From the NCBI GenBank assembly GCA_964373925.1, contig CAYJWS010000016.1:1-19800 (forward strand): DNA of 19,800 nucleotides, in the 5' to 3' direction. A program made the translations under genes and the position numbers. The notes under the pieces were generated by a model. That model saw nothing but the letters and a program-made list of their open reading frames with translations. It had not been told where the DNA came from and ran no database searches. Positions 1 through 7,309 of this stretch are shown piece by piece. Source of the DNA: CAYJWS01 sp964373925. Lineage in GTDB: Bacteria; Patescibacteriota; Patescibacteriia; Buchananbacterales; GWA2-38-13. Numbering within the stretch: position 1 is the stretch's first letter; every line of letters begins with the position of its first letter.

Positions 1-5
1 CACTT

Positions 6-29
6 GTTCTTTACAATCAATCCAAGGAG
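6..29 (+). promoter_or_regulatory. Leader box and ribosome binding site of first M23 gene
   Basis: GTTCTTTACAA lies at 6-16 and a full AAGGAGG ribosome site at 23-29, six bases before the ATG at 36. The same box precedes three other exported-protein genes here (2295-2305, 9675-9685 and, on the minus strand, 8611-8622), with a degenerate copy before the gene at 6340. The promoter itself would lie left of the window. The box's role is unknown. Confidence 0.55.
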
Positions 30-35
30 GTTGCC

Positions 36-1319
36 ATGTGTATCATTAAGCTTTCAAGATTTGGTATTTTTTGTGCCGTTCTCAATATTTTGGTCGGAAA
101 TCTGCATGCCCAACAACCAAGATTGTATTTGCCTCTTGATGATGGGTATGTAAGTCAATGCGTACAAGGAGTAAATGGAGATACTTCACATCAAGGAATA
201 GCAACAAAATACGATATTGATCTCAATACCTCAAATTTTTTAGATGAAAATGTAAGAGCTGCCATCAGCGGAATTGCATACATACATTTTGATTCTAATA
301 ATTTTGGAAATCATATAAATATCGATATAGGAAATTCTTTGTTTGCTCTGACTGGACACATGAAAGAAATTTTTGTTGGGAATGGCCAGTATGTTTATGC
401 TGGGCAGATTATTGGTAAAGAAGGCTGTACTGGGTTTTGTTTCGGGGATCATATTCACTTTGGTTTACACCGTGGCAATCCTTCTGAAAATGCAGCAAAT
501 AGCGAATCTGTCCCAATGGAACGTATCGTAGCTATAGATGTTGCAGATAATATTGTTCGTGAATTTAAAGGCGAAGATTTTATTTGCGATATTGATTATA
601 ATGTTGGTCATCGCTATAGAGCCGTAAATAAAGAGCTGAAGGCAGGTCTTTTTCCCGACGGCTGGCATACTGATGGAGTAAGTCAGGCGTTTCTGAATGT
701 CTACAACTTCTTTACCAGATCTGATGGCCATAATAAACTCGGCCAGCCACACGACAACAACGGTGGTGGAGCGTATGTCCACGAATGGTGGGGAGCTTGG
801 GTTCAGGATTTTTATCAGTCCAATTCTGCCAACCCACGTTTTGGCGCTGGCTATACCATGCTGGTTTACAATCCTGCAAAAAGAGCGGCTTTCCTTCTTC
901 GAGATGGTTTCAGATGGCAATATGCAAATAATAATGGTCCTCTCACCTATGGCGTCCCCACCATGGACGAACGCTCTTGGAATAATTCTTCAATATGGAT
1001 TCTCGGAGTTCCTTCTGGATATTATTCCCGCCAAGACTTCTCTCTTGGCAAAACCATGCTCTGGTCTCAGACAACAGGAGTATTGGTCGTTAATACCAAT
1101 ACTCTCCCCGTATTTACTATTTCTGGTTCAGGTGGCGAACCCTTCACCCTCTCTGGCCGCTCCACAACAAAAATCCAAGTCTATATTTTCTGGACAGGCG
1201 GCCTTTCTCTTGAGAGCAATGACTGGTATCGCATTATGCAAAATAGCATAGAAGTCAGTCAGACAACCTTGCCTGAAGCGACTTTTACCAATCTTTCTCC
1301 GGGCGTAAGCTGGTATTGA
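36..1319 (+). CDS. Secreted M23-family peptidase with LGFP-like module, C-terminally truncated
   Basis: The 427-aa product has a Sec signal peptide (about residues 1-26, ending LHAQ). An M23/LytM-type metallopeptidase domain follows at about 40-150, with candidate zinc-site residues H52, D60 or D62, H108 (GHM) and the HxH motif H139/H141 in GDHIHFGLH. M23 enzymes cut peptidoglycan cross-bridges or other peptides; this one is likely extracytoplasmic. Residues about 205-345 (FPDGWHTDGVSQAF ... YGVP ... RQDFSLGKTMLW) match the gene at 2330 and resemble LGFP-type repeats (tentative). A short FN3-like segment then stops abruptly at GVSWY, where the paralogue continues for over 800 residues, so the protein looks truncated. 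The ATG at 36 is fixed by AAGGAGG at 23-29. Confidence 0.82.
   Translation: MCIIKLSRFGIFCAVLNILVGNLHAQQPRLYLPLDDGYVSQCVQGVNGDTSHQGIATKYDIDLNTSNFLDENVRAAISGIAYIHFDSNNFGNHINIDIGNSLFALTGHMKEIFVGNGQYVYAGQIIGKEGCTGFCFGDHIHFGLHRGNPSENAANSESVPMERIVAIDVADNIVREFKGEDFICDIDYNVGHRYRAVNKELKAGLFPDGWHTDGVSQAFLNVYNFFTRSDGHNKLGQPHDNNGGGAYVHEWWGAWVQDFYQSNSANPRFGAGYTMLVYNPAKRAAFLLRDGFRWQYANNNGPLTYGVPTMDERSWNNSSIWILGVPSGYYSRQDFSLGKTMLWSQTTGVLVVNTNTLPVFTISGSGGEPFTLSGRSTTKIQVYIFWTGGLSLESNDWYRIMQNSIEVSQTTLPEATFTNLSPGVSWY
651..694. repeat. 44-bp perfect repeat, copy 1 (partner 2963-3006)
   Basis: This stretch begins TTTCCCGACGG and encodes FPDGWHTDGVSQAF. It is identical base for base to 2963-3006 in the second M23 gene, and the flanking bases differ. 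Perfect identity, including third codon positions, points to recent duplication, gene conversion or module exchange. Confidence 0.9.
1194..1240. repeat. 47-bp perfect repeat, copy 1 (partner 3497-3543)
   Basis: This stretch begins ACAGGCGGCC and encodes TGGLSLESNDWYRIM. It is identical to 3497-3543. It lies in the FN3-like segment just upstream of the point where the first M23 protein ends. Confidence 0.9.
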
Positions 1320-1374
1320 AATTCATACATAAAAATGGTAAAATGTCTGTGGCAATGAAGAAATGAGAAAAACT

Positions 1375-1474
1375 GCGACGGCGCAAGGATTAAAAATTTG
1401 TCAAAGAAAAGTTAGAATCATATTTAAAATTAGAGAGAAATTCAAAGCGACGGCGCAATTTATGCGACGGCGCA
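1375..1474. repeat. Three copies of GCGACGGCGCAA in a gene-free stretch
   Basis: GCGACGGCGCAA occurs at 1375-1386 and 1447-1458, and GCGACGGCGCA at 1464-1474. All are in the same orientation in the 270-bp gap between the truncated M23 gene and the lipoprotein gene. They are strikingly GC-rich against the surrounding AT-rich DNA. The rest of the gap holds no convincing gene. A small TCCGC/GCGGA hairpin lies at 1553-1568, just before the lipoprotein gene. Confidence 0.7.
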
Positions 1475-1589
1475 GAAAATCCAAAACTGTAACAAGTTTT
1501 ATCGCCAGACGTCTGAATAAGTAGTAATACATCAATCACTTTCTCGGCTTTCCGCCGTGAACGCGGAGGATTAAGATAGATGCTATTTT

Positions 1590-2186
1590 ATGTTTATGAG
1601 ACCAGCAATTACAATAACAGGAATTTTAGCTCTTACCGTGGTTCTTTCAGGTTGCACACATAAAACTCTAACAAACCAGAACAGAAACCAAAACACCAAT
1701 ATCCAGCCAACTCAAACGCCCCTTGCAACTTCAATACCAGAACAACTCGAAACTATTGAAAGCAAAATTGACACCTCCAACTGGAAAACCTACAGAAATG
1801 AGGAGTATGGGTTTGAGGTGAGGTATCCGGAGGAGTGGAGGGTAAATGAAGTGAATAAAAATATTATTGGCTTATTACCTCCAGATAGAAAGCCAGAAAT
1901 AGAATACACAGGTGATATAGGGTTTTTCATAAAACCTCGTATAAATAACGAAAGTGTTGAAGATGTCTATAATGGAAGAAATGGCCCTGAATTATTTCAA
2001 AGTGCGACGGGTGGTTATCGACTTATTAGTATTGATGGTAAAGAGGCTTACTATTTTAATGATGTTATGGGATTGTTGCCCTCTGATGTTGTTATAATTC
2101 CTATGGAAAATTGGTTTATAGAAATAGATGCAATCGATAATTTTGAAGTATTTGAAGAATTACTAAAAACCGTGTCCTTTAAATGA
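1590..2186 (+). CDS. Putative lipoprotein with PsbP-like domain
   Basis: The 198-aa product starts MFMRPAITITG and has a type II signal peptide with lipobox LSGC (Cys at about residue 22), so it should be lipid-anchored outside the cytoplasmic membrane. A low-complexity Asn/Gln/Thr/Pro linker (about 25-55) precedes a folded domain beginning TYRNEEYGFEVRYPEEW. That opening is typical of PsbP-like lipoproteins of unknown role. The start is uncertain: ATG codons at 1590 and 1596 both keep the signal peptide, and the nearest GGAGG (1565-1569) is about 20 bases upstream, too far for ideal use. A hairpin at 2240-2265 closes the unit. No enzymatic residues are recognisable. Confidence 0.75.
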   Translation: MFMRPAITITGILALTVVLSGCTHKTLTNQNRNQNTNIQPTQTPLATSIPEQLETIESKIDTSNWKTYRNEEYGFEVRYPEEWRVNEVNKNIIGLLPPDRKPEIEYTGDIGFFIKPRINNESVEDVYNGRNGPELFQSATGGYRLISIDGKEAYYFNDVMGLLPSDVVIIPMENWFIEIDAIDNFEVFEELLKTVSFK

Positions 2187-2239
2187 GATAAAAGTTTGGG
2201 AGATTCTTCTGAGTTGTTAAAGAATTATTAAATTACTTT

Positions 2240-2265
2240 AAAGAATCTCTCAATTGAGATTCTTT
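2240..2265 (+). terminator. Hairpin after lipoprotein gene
   Basis: AAAGAATCTC (2240-2249) and GAGATTCTTT (2256-2265) form a perfect 10-bp stem with a 6-base loop. The only T-run is the TTCTTT in the 3' arm, so termination strength is uncertain. It lies 54 bases after the lipoprotein stop and just upstream of the next promoter. Confidence 0.55.
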
Positions 2266-2288
2266 CTAATCACCAGTTGTGATTGGAA

Positions 2289-2323
2289 TATAATGTTCTT
2301 TACAACCCTTTACCTCAAGGAGG
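2289..2323 (+). promoter_or_regulatory. -10 box, GTTCTTTACAA leader box and RBS of large M23 gene
   Basis: A perfect TATAAT (2289-2294) is followed at once by GTTCTTTACAA (2295-2305), then AAGGAGG (2317-2323), six bases before the ATG at 2330. No good -35 is visible at 16-18 bp. The transcript would start inside or just after the shared box. Confidence 0.6.
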
Positions 2324-2329
2324 TGTGTC

Positions 2330-5300
2330 ATGTTTCGTAGCGTCTTTGCTTCGATCTTCGCATCTGTAAGTATGTTGTCTTTCTCTTATATTGTGATTGC
2401 ACAGGGTCCGCCTGTTTCCTATAGTTTTATCTTTCCCTCCGGTGATGGTGGAAGTTGGATTCCGAACTGTAATGATTTCGGTGGCACATGTAATTTACCT
2501 GATAGGTGGCATACAGGGGAAGATGTGCCAGCTTCTGAAGGAACGCCAGTTTATGCTCCTGCTGCCGGTATTGTAAGGCACGCAGCAGCAAGAGGTGGTT
2601 TAAGGGGTGGTTATGGATACGTAGTGATTATTGAACATAATTTCAATAATCTTGAGTACGTATGCTCTGTACTTGGTCATATGCGTGGTCATGATCTTCA
2701 AATTTCGGTTGGTCAAGTTGTAAATCAAGGAGATATTCTGGGGTTTTTAGGAAGCCAGGAAGAGAATGGAGGGTGGATACCGCATTTCCATTTCGGCATT
2801 AATAAAGGACGATATAAAGGCGATTTTGAGCCAGGCTGTTCTACAAATCCTGGAGAATGGTGGTATAGTGGCTATACAAAATGTCAGTCTTATCTTGCTA
2901 ACTGGTACGATCCCTCAGATTTTATAAGGGGATATAACTACAATAAATTTATTATTGGTTACTTTCCCGACGGCTGGCATACTGATGGAGTAAGTCAGGC
3001 GTTTCTTGATAGCTATAATTTGTATAGCGATCCCGATGGCCACAACAAGCTCGGACTGCCTCACCACTCTCAACCCTATGTTTTTGAATGGGGCGAGACA
3101 AAGTCTTTGGTTCAGATATTTGAACAGCCAGATACCTCAAAGCCAAGATTCACAGATGGCTTTGCATGGATGATGTATAATTCCGATCATCGCAGATGCC
3201 ATGTAATTACTATGACATTCTATGGAATCTATGTTAATGGAGCGGGCGATCTGCTGTATGGTGTTCCGCTAAATAACGAATATGTTGATACTGCCATTGG
3301 CAATCTTATTGGTCAGAGCGGACGTATTTATATCCGCCAAGACTTCTCGCTCAATAAAACCATGCTCTGGGATGGCGTAGCAACTCAAGTGATTGATACA
3401 CCCTTGGGAACAGTCAAGGTTTCCAGCATAGGCGGAAGCGAACCTCTTACAATCAAGGGTTGGCCTCTTTCCAAGACGCAGGCGTATATTCACTGCACAG
3501 GCGGCCTTTCTCTTGAGAGCAATGACTGGTATCGCATTATGCAGGATGGAGTTGAAGTCAATCAGACAACCTTGTCTGAAGCGACTTTTGTGAATCTTAT
3601 TCCTGGTACTACCTACCGCTATAGGGTTGAGCTCGTCAACGGAGTGTACGGTGTTCTTGATGTTTCAAATGAAATAGATATTACCATGCCTTCAGCCGAT
3701 GGATTTTACATCGTGCCAGAGCTTGATGGCGATAATTCCGTGTTTCTCCGAGTCGTAAAGGACAGGTTTCCATCTGCAATAGCCTTAGGAATATATCGCA
3801 ATAATGTTGAGATCGCGAGAATCACAGGAACGGCATTCAGCGACAACTCGCTTGAGTATAATACCCTCTACGTATACAGAGCATCGGCTCTTACCGCAAG
3901 CAATATTATTTTAGGTTGGTCTGACGTGGCTTCTATTACCACAAAAAGCCCGCAGTCACCCCCGCCTCCGACAATAGTTCCTTTTCCCGCTGATCCGCAG
4001 ATTCCATTCGTGCTTACGGAAGGAATTGGCGCTCTTGAACCGGGTCCGTTTGTCACCGGAGGATATGCCACAGCGTACTATACGGTTCAGATGAATGGCA
4101 CGGCGTCCGTGTCTATTGATCGATTTGAAGTTGACGGCAATTTTATAGATCAATGGGGAAATAGCTATGCCAGATACTGGCCAGCAGTGGAATTTGTGGG
4201 AGGCAGGGTATTTAATCCGGGCGAGACATTTCGCTATCAGATGAAAAATACCGATCACTTTCCCGATCTTCCCACAACCGCGCATCTCAAGGCATATCTC
4301 AAGCTCCATGATTTTGCCGGACTTAAAGGCATCACGCAAGCATTGCCAAGCGCAACCGCGGAGCTTGTCTTTGCGGTGCAAAATATTCCCGCCCAGCCGA
4401 TAGTACCTAATCTCACGGCAAGTATTGCGTGTGAGAACACAAATCCCACAACAGACGACAATGTTACTCTTCAGATTTCCGTGGAAAATAATGGCCAGGC
4501 TCTCTGTCCTCCAAGCGCGCTTGCCTTAACAGTAGACGGCGTTGAAGAAAAAGTTTTTTCAATACCGGAACTGGTATCATACGCGCGACATTCATTTTCC
4601 GCGAATATAGGCGCTCTTGCTTTTGGAAGCCATGTCATTACTGCACTGGCAGACAAAAACAATGAAGTTTTTGAAAGCAATGAAAATGACAATACCGCGA
4701 GTATTGCGCTGGATGTTTCGCTTGCCTTGCGAGCGAATGTAATAGTACAGACAACAAATATCGCGCAAACGGTTTTCGTTGGCGATACCATGCAAATAGC
4801 ATTTGAGATTTGGAATAGAGGAAATATCGCGAGTGGCGCGTGCCAGCTTTTATGCGGCGCTTCATCGCAAAATCCATTAAATCAGGGTGCGATAACCCTC
4901 GATCCAGACAAGATAATTATCCCAGCGCTCTCTCCCAATGAAAGCTTTTTGGCGGTTGCGGTTTTTTCTGCGCAATTACCAGACACGTATACGGTGTGGG
5001 CGAGCGTTGATTTGGGAAATGAAATTCTTGAGTCTAACGAAAGCGATAATTCCTCGAGCATTACCATAGAGGTTGCGTCTGTTTGGCCGAAGAAGGTTGT
5101 TCTTTCGCCTGTCTCTGATACCAATATTTCTCGCGACTGGAATAATGCTTCTGGTAGCCATGAGAATCCTTACTCTCAAACATTAGATGTTTATACTCGC
5201 AAAGGTATAAATAGATACAGCCGCGCGCTCATACGGTTTGATTTTTCCGCAATTCCTGACTTTGCCGCAATAGAGAGCGCTGAACTCAAGCTCTATCAAT

Positions 5301-6172
5301 TGAGCCAGAGTGAGTATAAAGATAATCAGCTGTATCTGAATATGTTGACGCAAAGCTTTGACAGCTCGTATGTAACATGGACCAAGCGCGCCAACCTATT
5401 GAATTGGGCAAGTGCGGGCGGGACATATTCGTCGAGTTATCAGACAAATCTTTTAATCCCGAGCATGTATCTGTCAACGTGGCATACGCAGACAGGCGCG
5501 GTAAACATGTGGCGGACATGGAACGCGACAGCGTTTGTGCAGGCTGTTGTCAATGGAGCGATAACATATCGCGGATGTATCTTAAGACAAGATGATATTG
5601 CCAATTCTAGCGAGAATCAGGGAGTATCATTCGCGTCGCAGGATTATCTGGACACGTCATTGCGGCCTCAACTTATCATCAAGTATCACCTTGGCCCTGA
5701 AGTTGTTTTTAAAGACAATTTCGAGCTGGGAATTGACGCTCGATGGAAAGTAAATCGCACGGCCATAGGATCTGTGCCAGTGGCGCGCCTTGATACGACG
5801 CCTATATCTGTTGGAATGCCTCTTAATTCCGGCGATCAAATATTATATATGGGCGACAGCACTTCTGGCACGTATGCGCGAGCAACCATGGAGCTGGATT
5901 TGGACCTTTCCAAATATACAGAGGCAACTCTGGAGTTTGACTGGGCCACGTATAGTCTTTATGGATATGAATGCATACGGCTCGATATATATGATGGTGT
6001 GTGGCACCATGATGTCGCGCTGTATAATGTGCAGGCGTGGCAGCATACGTCTATTGATCTTGTGCCATATAATCGCACAAAACCTTTGACAATACGCTTT
6101 CGTAGCTGGATGGATTATCCTGAAAGCTCTGACGCGGCGTACATTGATAATGTTGTCGTGAAAGGACGATAA
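2330..6172 (+). CDS. Large secreted multidomain M23 peptidase with CARDB and DNRLRE domains
   Basis: The 1280-aa exported protein has a signal peptide (about 1-25, cut after IAQ). The M23 catalytic domain (about 55-165) shows HTGED (H61, D65), LGHM (H117) and HFH (H152/H154), a complete zinc-peptidase set. A middle module (about 205-350) is shared with the gene at 36 and looks LGFP-like. Two FN3-like segments follow (about 355-545), then a beta-rich region (about 550-690), two CARDB-type domains (about 693-918, each ending with an ES-N-NDN(T/S) motif), a DNRLRE-type domain (about 917-1122, SRALIRFDFS) and a jelly-roll/MAM-like C-terminus (about 1125-1280). This suggests a cell-surface or released hydrolase with several adhesion or carbohydrate-binding modules. 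There is no anchor motif or C-terminal membrane segment. The start is set by the RBS at 2317. Confidence 0.88.
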   Translation: MFRSVFASIFASVSMLSFSYIVIAQGPPVSYSFIFPSGDGGSWIPNCNDFGGTCNLPDRWHTGEDVPASEGTPVYAPAAGIVRHAAARGGLRGGYGYVVIIEHNFNNLEYVCSVLGHMRGHDLQISVGQVVNQGDILGFLGSQEENGGWIPHFHFGINKGRYKGDFEPGCSTNPGEWWYSGYTKCQSYLANWYDPSDFIRGYNYNKFIIGYFPDGWHTDGVSQAFLDSYNLYSDPDGHNKLGLPHHSQPYVFEWGETKSLVQIFEQPDTSKPRFTDGFAWMMYNSDHRRCHVITMTFYGIYVNGAGDLLYGVPLNNEYVDTAIGNLIGQSGRIYIRQDFSLNKTMLWDGVATQVIDTPLGTVKVSSIGGSEPLTIKGWPLSKTQAYIHCTGGLSLESNDWYRIMQDGVEVNQTTLSEATFVNLIPGTTYRYRVELVNGVYGVLDVSNEIDITMPSADGFYIVPELDGDNSVFLRVVKDRFPSAIALGIYRNNVEIARITGTAFSDNSLEYNTLYVYRASALTASNIILGWSDVASITTKSPQSPPPPTIVPFPADPQIPFVLTEGIGALEPGPFVTGGYATAYYTVQMNGTASVSIDRFEVDGNFIDQWGNSYARYWPAVEFVGGRVFNPGETFRYQMKNTDHFPDLPTTAHLKAYLKLHDFAGLKGITQALPSATAELVFAVQNIPAQPIVPNLTASIACENTNPTTDDNVTLQISVENNGQALCPPSALALTVDGVEEKVFSIPELVSYARHSFSANIGALAFGSHVITALADKNNEVFESNENDNTASIALDVSLALRANVIVQTTNIAQTVFVGDTMQIAFEIWNRGNIASGACQLLCGASSQNPLNQGAITLDPDKIIIPALSPNESFLAVAVFSAQLPDTYTVWASVDLGNEILESNESDNSSSITIEVASVWPKKVVLSPVSDTNISRDWNNASGSHENPYSQTLDVYTRKGINRYSRALIRFDFSAIPDFAAIESAELKLYQLSQSEYKDNQLYLNMLTQSFDSSYVTWTKRANLLNWASAGGTYSSSYQTNLLIPSMYLSTWHTQTGAVNMWRTWNATAFVQAVVNGAITYRGCILRQDDIANSSENQGVSFASQDYLDTSLRPQLIIKYHLGPEVVFKDNFELGIDARWKVNRTAIGSVPVARLDTTPISVGMPLNSGDQILYMGDSTSGTYARATMELDLDLSKYTEATLEFDWATYSLYGYECIRLDIYDGVWHHDVALYNVQAWQHTSIDLVPYNRTKPLTIRFRSWMDYPESSDAAYIDNVVVKGR
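2963..3006. repeat. 44-bp perfect repeat, copy 2 (partner 651-694)
   Basis: Identical to 651-694; it encodes the start of the shared LGFP-like module in the large M23 protein. Confidence 0.9.
3497..3543. repeat. 47-bp perfect repeat, copy 2 (partner 1194-1240)
   Basis: Identical to 1194-1240; it encodes TGGLSLESNDWYRIM in the first FN3-like segment. Confidence 0.9.
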
Positions 6173-6184
6173 CACAATATATTT

Positions 6185-6222
6185 GGGGCGTTAGCATGTA
6201 ACGCTAACGCCCCTTTCTTTTT
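6185..6222 (+). terminator. Rho-independent terminator of large M23 gene
   Basis: GGGGCGTTAGC (6185-6195) pairs perfectly with GCTAACGCCCC (6203-6213) across a 7-base loop, followed by TTTCTTTTT. It begins 12 bases after the stop codon. Confidence 0.93.
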
Positions 6223-6281
6223 CAGTGATTCTTTTTTGCTGTTTTATATAAAGACAATAAAAAAGAAGCACTGATGTTTTT

Positions 6282-6300
6282 TCCCGAGTTTGTCGAGGGA
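6282..6300. repeat. Imperfect GC-rich palindrome TCCCGAGTTTGTCGAGGGA
   Basis: The ends TCCC/GGGA pair, and GA/TC pair further in across a 2-base bulge. It sits in the leader of the small secreted gene. It resembles dispersed GACAA-CTCGGGA palindromes seen in some uncultured bacterial genomes. Only one copy is present, so repeat status is a guess. Confidence 0.3.
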
Positions 6301-6339
6301 TTTCATGTGCTTTGGCTCTTTACATTTTGGAGGCGCTGT

Positions 6340-6741
6340 ATGTTGCGCAGCACTTTTTTAGTTCTCTGTTTTTCTTTCGCGGGCGTTTTATGCGGCGCTA
6401 GAGATACTCATGCTCAAGCGCGCTACGACACTATTTCCGCTGGGCAGGAGAAGGGATGGTTTCTCGACGAAGGCTTAAGCCTTGTTGTCGCATACTGCCC
6501 GAATGGGAGCGCCAAGACCGCAGCATGGAAACAAAATTGGTTTAACTGGATTGTTTCAGATCCGCTGGTTGTGGTAAATATTTATTATTCTCCAGGGTGG
6601 TGGTGTCCGGCATTTCCCATATACTCAACATCAGCTGACGCTTTTTATAAGAACTATCGGCTGACAAATACTTCGGGCATATATTTTTTTGAATTCAGAT
6701 GCTATCGATCAAGCACTCCAGTATACCTCAAGATCTATTGA
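6340..6741 (+). CDS. Small secreted protein of unknown function
   Basis: The 133-aa product has a clear Sec signal peptide (MLRSTFLVLCFSFAGVLCG ... THAQA). The mature part is about 107 residues, rich in aromatic residues (GWW, FNWIV, NIYYSPGWW), with three or so Cys and probably beta-rich. I do not recognise a family. The ATG at 6340 is preferred over an in-frame ATG at 6274 because GGAGG lies at 6329-6333 and the signal peptide then begins at residue 1. The leader has CTCTTTACAT (6316-6325), a degenerate copy of the box seen before the other exported-protein genes. A terminator at 6760-6798 follows, so it is a single-gene unit. It could be a surface or secreted accessory protein, but nothing shows what it binds. 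Confidence 0.7.
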   Translation: MLRSTFLVLCFSFAGVLCGARDTHAQARYDTISAGQEKGWFLDEGLSLVVAYCPNGSAKTAAWKQNWFNWIVSDPLVVVNIYYSPGWWCPAFPIYSTSADAFYKNYRLTNTSGIYFFEFRCYRSSTPVYLKIY

Positions 6742-6759
6742 GGCAACATTAAGCTCTTT

Positions 6760-6798
6760 GGGCCAAACTCTACATTACGGGTTTGGCCCCATTTTTTT
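6760..6798 (+). terminator. Rho-independent terminator of small secreted gene
   Basis: GGGCCAAAC (6760-6768) pairs with GTTTGGCCC (6781-6789) across a 12-base loop, then CATTTTTTT. The 3' arm and T-run double as the last codons of the convergent minus-strand gene ending at 6775 (its C-terminus reads KKMGPNP). Confidence 0.85.
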
Positions 6799-7116
6799 CC
6801 GAGAAACCAAAGATGCAATGGCACAGCCTACGATATAGGCATATCCGATATAGAAGATAAAGAAAAATATAAATTGGATGAAGAATGGCACGACAGTATT
6901 CAAATGAGTAGTAATATCTCTTATGGGCTGAATTGGCAAGAAAATAATTTTAACAATATAATTAAAAAGCCCTATCGCTATGTTTCCCTTGTATACTGGT
7001 TCGTTATTTATTATTACAATACCTTGGGTATACAGAAATTTTAAACCCAGCTCTAGTATTATAAGAGAAAATGCTATAATTACTTTTATGGGAGTAATTT
7101 TGAAAAAGTGTTTCAT
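6775..7116 (-). CDS. Small multi-pass membrane protein, probably leaderless mRNA
   Basis: The 113-aa hydrophobic protein has about three membrane segments: residues about 10-30 (VIIAFSLIILELGLKFLY), about 45-65 (IGLFNYIVKIIFLPI) and about 75-105 (VVPFFIQFIFFFIFYIGYAYIVGCAIASLV). It ends in a positively charged tail. I do not recognise the family; such small membrane proteins are common in CPR-type genomes. There is no Shine-Dalgarno sequence. Instead, a good promoter (TTGAAA-N17-TATAAT) ends six bases before the ATG, so transcription should begin at or next to the start codon. It converges with the small secreted gene, and its last codons overlap that gene's terminator. Confidence 0.6.
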   Translation of the reverse strand: MKHFFKITPIKVIIAFSLIILELGLKFLYTQGIVIINNEPVYKGNIAIGLFNYIVKIIFLPIQPIRDITTHLNTVVPFFIQFIFFFIFYIGYAYIVGCAIASLVSRKKMGPNP

Positions 7117-7122
7117 GTAATA

Positions 7123-7151
7123 ATTATATAATTTTTTTATACATTTTTCAA
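7123..7151 (-). promoter_or_regulatory. Promoter giving a leaderless transcript
   Basis: On the minus strand, TTGAAA (7151-7146) and TATAAT (7128-7123) are 17 bp apart. The ATG at 7116 is six bases after the -10 box, at the expected transcription start. Confidence 0.65.
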
Positions 7152-7259
7152 TTCTTTATAAGTTTTTAGTATTTGATAAAAATATAATAAATATTTTTTG
7201 TCTAAAAATTTTTTGGCAACTCGTTGCCTATTAGTTGATTGCGGACAAGAAAAAATTAT

Positions 7260-7303
7260 ATTATAAAAGCAAAATACCCAATAATATAAAATTATTGGGT
7301 ATT
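7260..7303 (-). terminator. Terminator of minus-strand dockerin gene
   Basis: AATACCCAATAAT (7273-7285) and ATTATTGGGTATT (7291-7303) form a perfect 13-bp stem with a 5-base loop. Read on the minus strand it is followed by a T-rich run (TTGCTTTTATAAT). It starts seven bases after the dockerin stop. Confidence 0.85.
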
Positions 7304-7309
7304 CTATCT

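Noticed and set aside
697..1251. A 184-codon plus-strand frame inside the first M23 gene
   Set aside because: It overlaps a gene with signal peptide, domain homology and ribosome site in another frame; the product has no recognisable features.
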